Assembly (NCBI GenBank): GCA_964343275.1
Contig: CAYFIY010000027.1
Coordinates: forward strand, 1 to 15,781
Length of the DNA: 15,781 nucleotides
Source: Hadarchaeum sp964343275
Lineage (GTDB): Archaea; Hadarchaeota; Hadarchaeia; Hadarchaeales; Hadarchaeaceae
Direction of reading: 5' to 3'
This document shows, one piece after another, positions 6,814 to 13,384 of this stretch (positions are counted from its first letter, which is position 1; each line of letters starts with the position of its first letter). Below the pieces are notes generated by a model. The model was not told the DNA's origin and ran no database searches. It saw only the letters and a program-made list of their open reading frames with translations. The translations under genes were made by a program, and so were the position numbers.

Positions 6814-6907
6814 TGTTCATAAATCTTTGCTCAAACATATATACCGTTGAATCTCGTTTTTTTTCTAGTCTTTTTATTGGCTTTATTTATAGGGGAGTAA
6901 AATTTTA

Positions 6908-7663
6908 TTATTTGCTCAATTTCCATAGCTTCTCGCGCATGTGCGTATAAGTTTCTTTGAGATTAATATTGTTGTCGAAATTTCTGATTATTTTGTTAAG
7001 TTTTTGACGTCCCCGGGGCCGATGCTCTGCATGTTCAGCCATTAGGGGTAATGTTCGGACAATGTTGTCTACAATAGAAACATCGGCAGCTTGTGCTGTC
7101 CTCGACATCGGATTTAGGTCTATTGCAATTACGCGCTTACCACGACTTTTTAAGGCCTCGGTTCTATCCCCATCCTCAACTTGGACAAGAACCACATCTG
7201 CCACGAAGATTCCCCTTCTATCCACCTTCATTCGGTTACTTTGGATTTCATCTATCCTAGCGGAGAATTTTTTATCAACCCCCAGTATCTCTTTAGCTCC
7301 ATTTTTTCTAAGCCAACTCGCTATCGCTATTTCTCGTTTCCGGGAGGCATGGAATAAGCTCACCTCAATTTTAGCTCCAACAGCTCCTGCTAACCTCACG
7401 ATAAATTTTGGCGCTAAGGCTGCGGCGTTCCCGTTTACCGATATCACAGGCCGCTGTGCAGATAGTAGCATCGCAACGGCTGCCTCTATCGCCCGTCTAG
7501 CTTGAACTGTCGTCTTTTCGCCGAGGATGTAGTCGAAGGCCTCTCCCCTGCCATGCGCCGTTAGCCCTTCAGGCACTACGATATTGGACTTGAGAGCCTT
7601 CACTAACTTCTCTCTGACTCGCAGGGACTCTGCGCGCGGATGAAGCTGGGAAATCTTGCTCAT
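6908..7663 (-). CDS. 4-phosphopantoate--beta-alanine ligase (archaeal phosphopantothenate synthetase)
   Basis: 251 residues from ATG 7663. The enzyme joins 4-phosphopantoate and beta-alanine with ATP to give 4'-phosphopantothenate, the archaeal route to coenzyme A that replaces bacterial pantothenate synthetase plus kinase. Recognised by strings typical of the family: HPRAESLRVREKLV at the N-terminus, GLTAHGRGEAFDYILGEKT, RPVISVNGNAAALAP, VSLFHASRKREIAI, ADVVLVQVEDGDRTEAL and IAIDLNPMSRTAQAADVSIVDNI (given in pieces). Length is normal and nothing is missing. A TTG six codons upstream (7681) is a possible start, but MSKISQLHPRA resembles family N-termini better. It is divergent from the membrane-protein gene at 7748, with a perfect palindrome between them. 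Confidence 0.95.
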   Translation of the reverse strand: MSKISQLHPRAESLRVREKLVKALKSNIVVPEGLTAHGRGEAFDYILGEKTTVQARRAIEAAVAMLLSAQRPVISVNGNAAALAPKFIVRLAGAVGAKIEVSLFHASRKREIAIASWLRKNGAKEILGVDKKFSARIDEIQSNRMKVDRRGIFVADVVLVQVEDGDRTEALKSRGKRVIAIDLNPMSRTAQAADVSIVDNIVRTLPLMAEHAEHRPRGRQKLNKIIRNFDNNINLKETYTHMREKLWKLSK

Positions 7664-7702
7664 CAGACCAACCAAGACCAAAATTAGTTCGTTTTTTTAC
7701 AA

Positions 7703-7718
7703 CCAAAAAGCTTTTTGG
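7703..7718. promoter_or_regulatory. Perfect 16-bp palindrome between divergent genes
   Basis: CCAAAAAGCTTTTTGG is fully self-complementary and lies in the 84-bp gap between the ligase (ATG 7663, minus) and the membrane protein (ATG 7748, plus). It is well placed to be an operator for a dimeric regulator acting on either gene; that role is inference. Confidence 0.5.
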
Positions 7719-7738
7719 AACTCATGTAGAATTCAAAC

Positions 7739-7744
7739 GGGTGA
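7739..7744 (+). promoter_or_regulatory. Shine-Dalgarno site of the membrane-protein gene
   Basis: GGGTGA stands 3 nt before ATG 7748 and fixes that start. Confidence 0.6.
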
Positions 7745-7747
7745 AAA

Positions 7748-8548
7748 ATGCGCCTGTACCCATTTGCACTGATACCACTTATTTTAGCTGTGATTGCCAT
7801 AGGAATGGCTTTTACTTCATCGGGAATTGAGATGTATCTTACTATAGGTGTTGGAATAGCAACCCTACTGGTTTCGGCTTCTGTACTTTTCATGTACGGG
7901 AATAAATCAACTGAGGTTGAGCAGATTCCATTAGAGAACTTCTCCTTGTGGGCCGACATAGGCGAACCTGCATCCGAACTCAGGAGACTTAGTCTTCAAG
8001 ACGGTTTAGCAGCTGCACAAATAACTAGGGCAGATCTGTCTTCTCTGGCATCGAACGCGGAACTGCTTCGATCTCGTTCTCAACTGTTAGCGGGGAGGAC
8101 GGGATTCGAGAATCTGCGCGAGGATAAAATTCACAGACGAGTGGAGTTCTTGTTAAACGATATCAATACGATTACGGATAAAATTAAATCCACCAACATA
8201 CTGTCCGCTGAGATCATACCACAAATTAAGCAGAGTGCGGCCCAAGTCGACCGTATAGCAAACAAATTTCTCGAGTATGAAACTGGAAAACCAGAAGTTG
8301 TATATCTATATATTGAGCCGCTACGGAGGGCTGCTGAAAAGCTTTCACGTGATTTGAGGATGGCTTCGACAAACATTTCCAAGTTTTTACATTGGGCTGC
8401 TAAGCCAGAGTCCACAAGCTCCCCTGTCAAAATTAAGTCAGTTGCTGAAACCGAGTTATCTCCACTACCTGAAGTTCAGTCGCAAACCGAGCCAAATGGT
8501 GAGATAACTGATGAACCCATTGTCTTCAGGGAAGCCGAGGACTTGTAA
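7748..8548 (+). CDS. Unrecognised membrane protein with helical C-terminal domain
   Basis: 266 residues of no family I recognise. Two hydrophobic segments at about 4-22 (PFALIPLILAVIAIGMAF) and 30-50 (LTIGVGIATLLVSASVLF) form an N-terminal hairpin with a short loop. Residues 70-220 are rich in Leu, Ala, Ser and charged residues with heptad-like spacing and almost no Gly/Pro, suggesting a long helical bundle or coiled coil. The last 45 residues are Pro/Ser/Glu-rich and probably disordered. With two membrane passes the C-terminal domain would share the side of the short N-terminus, probably the cytoplasm. A GGGTGA Shine-Dalgarno site fixes the start. Only 2 nt separate its stop from the EF-1alpha gene, so both are likely co-transcribed, which suggests a link to translation or membrane-bound ribosomes, though weakly. 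Confidence 0.8.
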   Translation: MRLYPFALIPLILAVIAIGMAFTSSGIEMYLTIGVGIATLLVSASVLFMYGNKSTEVEQIPLENFSLWADIGEPASELRRLSLQDGLAAAQITRADLSSLASNAELLRSRSQLLAGRTGFENLREDKIHRRVEFLLNDINTITDKIKSTNILSAEIIPQIKQSAAQVDRIANKFLEYETGKPEVVYLYIEPLRRAAEKLSRDLRMASTNISKFLHWAAKPESTSSPVKIKSVAETELSPLPEVQSQTEPNGEITDEPIVFREAEDL

Positions 8549-8550
8549 AC

Positions 8551-9801
8551 GTGAAGCCACATTTGAACTTGGTTTTCATCGGCCATGTCGACCACGGCAA
8601 ATCTACACTTATCGGTAGATTATTATTGGACCTAGATGTGGTAACTGCGAAGGAGCTCAAGGACGAGGCTGGAAGCTTCAAATTTGCTTGGGTGATGGAC
8701 CAGGAAAAAGAGGAAAGAGAGCGTGGTCTTACTATAATGGTAGCTTATCAAAAACTTGAGACCACAAAAAATTATATCACAATAATCGATGCACCCGGTC
8801 ATCGCGATTTTGTTAAGAACATGATAACTGGTGCCAGCCAAGCAGATGCAGCAGTTCTGGTGGTAGCCGCAGACGACGGGATAATGCCACAAACCAGAGA
8901 GCATGCTGCGCTGGCATTTACCCTCGGAGTCGACCAAGTGGTGGTTGCGATAAACAAGATGGACCTAGTGGGATACCAAGAAGAAGCCTACGTGGAGATA
9001 AAAAATAACATAATTACACTTCTAAACGGGATGGGCTACCGCAAAGCTGAAGAGTTCCCGTATGTTCCAATTGCGGCCTTTCACGGGGAGGGCACTGCGA
9101 AGTCGAGCACGAAGTTTCCTTGGTTCAAGGGACCAACTTTGCTTGAAGCCTTAGAAGAACTCAAGGAACCCGAGAAGCCCATAGATAAGCCGCTCAGGAT
9201 ACCAATTCAAGACGTCTTCTCTGTGACGGGCGTGGGGACAGTCACGATAGGTAGGGTTGAAACCGGTACTTTGAAACTGAAGGATATCTTATCCTTTGAG
9301 CCTCATGGAGTTAGCGGGGAGGTACGTTCGATAGAGATGCATCACGAACAAATTCAGCGAGCAGTTCCGGGAGATAATATAGGCTTCAGCGTGAGGGGGC
9401 TTTCCAAGAATGAAGTAAAGAGGGGAGATGTTGCGGGCCACCCTGACAAACCACCAACAGCGACGACTGATTTCATCGGCAAGATAATTGTGCTGACCAT
9501 TCCAACAGAGATGGAGCCTGGTTTCATGCCAACTTTTCATTGCCATGCTGCTCACGTTCCGGGACGTATTGTGGAAATACTCCAAAAGCTGGACCCACGT
9601 ACGGGCGGGGTTGTCGAGGAGAAACCAAAGTCACTTAAGAAAGGTGATGCAGCTGTGATTCAGGTTTCCCTCGTTAAACCTATGGTCATGGAACGTGCTG
9701 GCGAAATCCCGGAACTTAGTCGATTTGCGATAAGACACGGCGGTCAAACGATTGCGGCCGGTATGTGCATTGACTTGAAAGAATTAAATCGGAACCAGTG
9801 A
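8551..9801 (+). CDS. tuf: Elongation factor 1-alpha family GTPase, divergent
   Basis: 416 residues from GTG 8551. The family brings aminoacyl-tRNA to the ribosome using GTP. GTPase motifs: GHVDHGKS (11-18), RERGLTI with Thr61, DAPGH (80-84) and NKMD (135-138). The rest follows aEF1A through domains 2 and 3 (RIPIQDVFSVTGVGTV, EMHHEQIQ.AVPGDNIGF, RGDVAGH, LDPRTGG, GQTIAAGMC). Oddities: switch I is about ten residues shorter than in typical aEF1A, the near-invariant TID of the G2 region reads TIM with a following VAYQ instead of VAHR/IALW, and the G5 Ser of PISA is Ala (PIAAF). It may be the main factor of a divergent lineage or a second, specialised copy. It is not beside the usual S10 or EF-2 genes; its upstream partner is the membrane protein. 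Confidence 0.93.
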   Translation: MKPHLNLVFIGHVDHGKSTLIGRLLLDLDVVTAKELKDEAGSFKFAWVMDQEKEERERGLTIMVAYQKLETTKNYITIIDAPGHRDFVKNMITGASQADAAVLVVAADDGIMPQTREHAALAFTLGVDQVVVAINKMDLVGYQEEAYVEIKNNIITLLNGMGYRKAEEFPYVPIAAFHGEGTAKSSTKFPWFKGPTLLEALEELKEPEKPIDKPLRIPIQDVFSVTGVGTVTIGRVETGTLKLKDILSFEPHGVSGEVRSIEMHHEQIQRAVPGDNIGFSVRGLSKNEVKRGDVAGHPDKPPTATTDFIGKIIVLTIPTEMEPGFMPTFHCHAAHVPGRIVEILQKLDPRTGGVVEEKPKSLKKGDAAVIQVSLVKPMVMERAGEIPELSRFAIRHGGQTIAAGMCIDLKELNRNQ

Positions 9802-9934
9802 TTTTTCTATATCTCGGTCTCAAAACTTAGACTTCATGTTATCTTTCTTTCAGATTACCTCTGAATTCTCTCCTACGTTCCAGAATTTTTTCTTGCTAAA
9901 ATTTCCATGCTTTCACCGATCTGCTATGTAAACA

Positions 9935-9942
9935 CTTAAATA
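9935..9942 (+). promoter_or_regulatory. TATA box of the BMP receptor gene
   Basis: CTTAAATA with its centre about 37 nt before ATG 9976, placing the transcription start near 9965 and leaving a short leader that holds the Shine-Dalgarno site. Confidence 0.5.
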
Positions 9943-9967
9943 CCATCATAACTTTTTCATAATGGTT

Positions 9968-9973
9968 GGTGGA
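9968..9973 (+). promoter_or_regulatory. Shine-Dalgarno site of the BMP receptor gene
   Basis: GGTGGA two bases before ATG 9976. The match is good and the spacing short; it supports this ATG over the one at 9962, which is out of frame. Confidence 0.5.
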
Positions 9974-9975
9974 AT

Positions 9976-11091
9976 ATGAAAAACTCGCTGATAATAGTAT
10001 TAGTTGTTGTCGTTGCGGTAGTCGCGTCATTAGGTGGATATTTAGTAAGTTCTCAAGCACCCACGGCCACTACCACCGCCACCACCACGGCTACGACCAC
10101 GGCCACTGCCACGGCCACTACAACCACTCCTGCATCAAGGCAGCTGAAGTTGGGCTTAGTCTTATCAGGCGACGAAACTGACCTCGGTTGGGATAAAGCG
10201 CTCGTTGACGCCGCAGAATGGGCGAAAGTTAAGTACGATGTTGAGGTAAGTTATTCAAATTTTGTCGGCTATGGCGATTATCCTCGCGTGGTGAGAGATT
10301 ATGCTTTGGGTGGATATGATTTAGTATGGACGCACAGCGGAGGATACGTCGAGGGAACCTACGAAGTTGCGCAGGATTTTCCAGATGTTAATTTTGTATC
10401 GTTTAATTCATGGATGCCACCGCCAACTCCCAACAGCATAGGTATCTGGATGGGCAACTTTGGTGGAGATTATTTGTGTGGAGTTTTGGCGGCGCACATG
10501 ACCGAAACGGGAAACGTTGCGTATATAGAGGGAGAGAATTATCTCGCGCTTTATTTTGACGCTCGTGCATTTGAATTAGGGGTAAAGAGTGTGAATCCAG
10601 ATATCACAGTACATGCAACTGCCCTTGGCACATGGGTAGATACTGTGTTGGCTCATTCTGTGACTACCTCCCTGGTACAGAATAATAGCGTAGATATCAT
10701 TGCGGTGAACGCAGGTGTAGCAGGGCGAGGAGCTTTCTCTGCAGCCGAAGAACAAGGTATATTGGCGATGGGCTCTTACGCTGATGCAGCTGCATTGGCT
10801 CCCAACACCGTCGTTACTAGCTTTTTAATGGATCTTCCGGATACCATGGGTTGGATTGTAAATACTATCCAAGAGGACGAGTGGGATCAATATGGAGGCA
10901 AATGGTTGGAAATACCATATATTGACCTAGCGCCTTTCCGCGCGTTTGACGGTCAAATTTCTGAAGCCGTCAAAGATGAGCTTGAACAAGTAAGGCAAGG
11001 CCTTATCGATGGCGAAATCCCTTTTCTCCCGCCGGATGCTATGGAGCTATACCCCACTGTAGATTATTTCATACCACCTGAAGTTTCTTAG
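9976..11091 (+). CDS. BMP/PnrA-family ABC transporter substrate-binding protein
   Basis: 371 residues. Residues 5-24 are a hydrophobic anchor (LIIVLVVVVAVVASLGGYL) with no lipobox Cys, so the protein is probably held by an uncleaved N-terminal membrane helix. Residues 29-53 form a Thr/Ala linker made of near-perfect ATTT repeats, as in archaeal surface receptors, where such linkers are often O-glycosylated. From 57 on lies the Bmp fold: LKLGLVLSGDETDLGWDKA, YDLVWTHSGGYVEG, FPDVNFVSFNSW, GNFGGDYLCGVLAAHMTETGNVAYIEG (in pieces), VDIIAVNAGVAGRGAFSAAEEQG and VVTSFLMDLPDTM. Known BMP proteins bind nucleosides or related ligands. It converges on two permeases of the matching type, and no ATPase gene is in the window. 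Confidence 0.92.
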   Translation: MKNSLIIVLVVVVAVVASLGGYLVSSQAPTATTTATTTATTTATATATTTTPASRQLKLGLVLSGDETDLGWDKALVDAAEWAKVKYDVEVSYSNFVGYGDYPRVVRDYALGGYDLVWTHSGGYVEGTYEVAQDFPDVNFVSFNSWMPPPTPNSIGIWMGNFGGDYLCGVLAAHMTETGNVAYIEGENYLALYFDARAFELGVKSVNPDITVHATALGTWVDTVLAHSVTTSLVQNNSVDIIAVNAGVAGRGAFSAAEEQGILAMGSYADAAALAPNTVVTSFLMDLPDTMGWIVNTIQEDEWDQYGGKWLEIPYIDLAPFRAFDGQISEAVKDELEQVRQGLIDGEIPFLPPDAMELYPTVDYFIPPEVS

Positions 11092-11171
11092 AGCCCTTTG
11101 CAAAAGCAATCAAGCTTTAGATATCTATCGCTCTTAGCTTACGCGAAAACTAGGACCATATTCCAATGATT

Positions 11172-12050
11172 TTATTCTCTCCTGTAGGGTAACAATAGTG
11201 ATGCAGGGCCTCTAGCCCTTTTGAATACAAGTCCTATAGCTATCATGGCTGAGATGTACGGCAACATCAAAAGAAAATGATAAGGTATAGGAACGCCACT
11301 GGCCATCAAGTTTGCCCCAAGCGCATAAGAAAGACCAAATAGTAAGCTACCGCCGATGGCTATAAATGGGTTCCATCTGGAGAGAATCACCACGATGATG
11401 GCAATCCATCCACGTCCTGCTACCATTCCTCCGCTGAAAAGACCTATGGTTCCCAAGGTCAATGAAGCTCCGGCTAAACCAGCCATTCCTCCTCCGAAAA
11501 GAACAGAAAGATATCTCGTGCGGTATACATCAATCCCCAAACTATCTGCAGCTCTAGGATTCTCCCCCACACCTCTTATTTTTAGGCCTAGCGTGGTCTT
11601 GAATAAAATAATTCCAGCCACGAAGGCTGAAATCAGAGCTAGGTAGACTAAAATATTTTGACCAAATAAAATTGGATTAAAAGTATTGATACCCACCAAC
11701 ATATCTGAGTAAAACATTTTGTAACCAAACAAAGAAATGCCTTCACCTAACATAACTAGAAGGAGCCCAGAAATTATCTGATTGATATTAAATTTTATGA
11801 CTAAGAAAGCCATGAATGCGGTAAGTAGAATACAAGAAAATATTGCGGCCAACACTCCAATCCAAAGAGAACCTGTTATAAGAGCTGTCCAAAGGCTTAG
11901 AAAAGCTCCAGCTGCCATTAGTCCTTCAATTCCCAAGTTCAAAACGCCAGCCCGTTCACCGTAGATTTCCCCCGTCGCTGCAAAAAGTATAGGTGTAGCC
12001 ATTACAAACGTAGCCGACCCGAGACCGACAAAAAACGATATATCTATCAT
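11172..12050 (-). CDS. ABC transporter permease, nucleoside/BMP type (NupQ/YufQ-like)
   Basis: 292 residues, about eight hydrophobic segments, BPD_transp_2 family. Markers: GEIYGERAGVLNLGIEGLMAAGA near residues 27-49 is the conserved N-terminal element of the second permease of BMP-dependent nucleoside importers; GVGENPRAADSLGIDVYRTRYLSV (in pieces) at about 156-178 is the cytoplasmic coupling loop that contacts the ATPase; GRGWIAIIVVILSRWNP follows. The start ATG 12050 directly follows the stop of the upstream permease gene with no gap and has GGAGAT at 12053-12058, so the two are translationally linked. It presumably forms a heterodimeric channel with the 12051-13025 product. It converges with the BMP receptor gene, with 80 bp between the stops. 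Confidence 0.93.
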   Translation of the reverse strand: MIDISFFVGLGSATFVMATPILFAATGEIYGERAGVLNLGIEGLMAAGAFLSLWTALITGSLWIGVLAAIFSCILLTAFMAFLVIKFNINQIISGLLLVMLGEGISLFGYKMFYSDMLVGINTFNPILFGQNILVYLALISAFVAGIILFKTTLGLKIRGVGENPRAADSLGIDVYRTRYLSVLFGGGMAGLAGASLTLGTIGLFSGGMVAGRGWIAIIVVILSRWNPFIAIGGSLLFGLSYALGANLMASGVPIPYHFLLMLPYISAMIAIGLVFKRARGPASLLLPYRRE

Positions 12051-13025
12051 TTATCTCCAGCTCTCCATTATTCTTTCAGTAGCTAAAATAAGAAATGTTA
12101 TCAGAGATATTATAATAAAAATCATGCCATAGGGTACTCCTGCCATTCGTTGCATTGTTTCTCCGCCTACCAGCCAGGCTGCGAAAAATATCGATGCAGG
12201 AATTTGCGAGATTGGATTAAACCTACCCAGAACTGCTACCAGAATACCCGTATAACCCAGACCCACAGGAAGACGTCCCGTCAAAAAATGATGAATACCT
12301 AACACCTCACCTGCTCCAGCTAAACCAGCTAGCCCAGCTCCAATAAATGTAGCAATCACAACCACCTTCGAAACTTTTATCCCGGCATAAGTTGCGCTTC
12401 TTGAACTTAGACCAATAACCCTAATCTTATAACCTATACTAGTTCTAGAAAATAAAATGTAAATTAAAAATGCAGCGATAATAGGAATGAAAACACCCGC
12501 GTGGAGACGTAATGGGGGAAAAAGCTTTGGTAGCTCTGTAAAAATAGGGATGGAAACTGTTTCAGGATTCGGGTTACCGGGTGCCTTCAACGGACCAACA
12601 GTTAAGTAACCTATGAACAAGATAGCAATAAAATTTAGAATAACTGTAATAAAAATTTCGCTGACCCCTGCTTTGAACTTGAAGATTAATGGGAGAATTA
12701 TCCAAATCAATCCCGCCAAAAAGGCAGTGAGAAATATCAGCGGGATTGCGACCGCACTTGGTAAATCTCCTACCAAAACAGAAGTCAAAAAGGCGGCTAG
12801 TGCGCCCATGAACAATTGACCTTCGCCTCCTATGTTCATAAATCCCGCTCGGTAAGGCAGGGTAAATGCTAAAGCGGTCAATAACAAAGGAGTTGTCTTG
12901 ATCAATGTTTCGCTTATACCATGGGGGGTCCCGATCGAACCCGAAAAAACAGCAGAGAATGCCAAAATGGGGTTAATTCCAATTAATAGAAGCAGAGCTG
13001 CGCTGAGTCCTAAAGCGATCCCCAA
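12051..13025 (-). CDS. ABC transporter permease, nucleoside/BMP type (NupP/YufP-like)
   Basis: 324 residues from TTG 13025, BPD_transp_2 family with about nine hydrophobic segments. Markers: FTLPYRAGFMNIGGEGQLFMGA early, KFKAGVSEIFITVILNFIAI in the middle, and the coupling loop IRVIGLSSRSATYAGIKVSK. It is the first gene of a two-gene unit with the NupQ-like gene. The TTG start is doubtful because it trims the first membrane helix: in frame upstream the sequence still reads like protein (KKLYGEDLDYKRIAGYLLG) back to a TGA at about 13085. If the seven-A run at 13077-13083 had six A's, a GTG at 13086-13084 would open this frame as MKKLYGED, giving about 344 residues. Either a base error, a recent frameshift or a rare start explains this. 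Confidence 0.9.
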   Translation of the reverse strand: MGIALGLSAALLLLIGINPILAFSAVFSGSIGTPHGISETLIKTTPLLLTALAFTLPYRAGFMNIGGEGQLFMGALAAFLTSVLVGDLPSAVAIPLIFLTAFLAGLIWIILPLIFKFKAGVSEIFITVILNFIAILFIGYLTVGPLKAPGNPNPETVSIPIFTELPKLFPPLRLHAGVFIPIIAAFLIYILFSRTSIGYKIRVIGLSSRSATYAGIKVSKVVVIATFIGAGLAGLAGAGEVLGIHHFLTGRLPVGLGYTGILVAVLGRFNPISQIPASIFFAAWLVGGETMQRMAGVPYGMIFIIISLITFLILATERIMESWR

Positions 13026-13086
13026 TCCTAACAGATAACCAGCAATTCTTTTATAATCCAGATCCTCACCATAGAGTTTTTTTCAC

Positions 13087-13384
13087 CGTTAATTAAAATA
13101 TCTTGTGGATATAATGAGTTTGGAGGCATCATAAATTATACGCTTTAGCTTAGGTTACACCCCACAAACCAAAGGTGGGAAGATAGGAAAAAAAATGACA
13201 GATTATGTTTGGTTTGATTTATAATCGCACACTCCACGTAATGATCAGATATGAGCGCGGGAATGTAGCCCAGACCCGGTAAAGAATTAATTAGATAAAC
13301 AAGAGGAATCATCTAATATTAAAATTTACAAAGCGGTTCCCGATAAATTTTTAAATATTAATCTCATAACTTAAGTTGTTAACT
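13087..13384. other. Divergent promoter gap, no gene found
   Basis: This 298-bp AT-rich stretch lies between the permease unit (minus) and Ade copy 3 (plus). It holds the TATA box of copy 3 at 13350-13357, a TTATAT-like box at about 13108-13116 that would serve the permeases, and a short CCCAC/GTGGG stem at about 13165-13182. A GC-richer patch at 13255-13282 looks faintly like a tRNA 5' half but has no partner arms. No convincing small gene was seen. Confidence 0.4.
13350..13357 (+). promoter_or_regulatory. TATA box of Ade copy 3
   Basis: TTTAAATA ending 27 nt before ATG 13385, the same box and nearly the same spacing as at copy 2. It favours ATG 13385 over the TTG at 13376 and implies a leaderless or nearly leaderless mRNA. 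Confidence 0.6.

Noticed and set aside
13255..13282. tRNA 5'-half-like patch (GCGCGGGAATGTAGCCCAG)
   Set aside because: No anticodon arm, T arm or 3' acceptor follows within reach; a split-tRNA half would need a partner that I cannot see.
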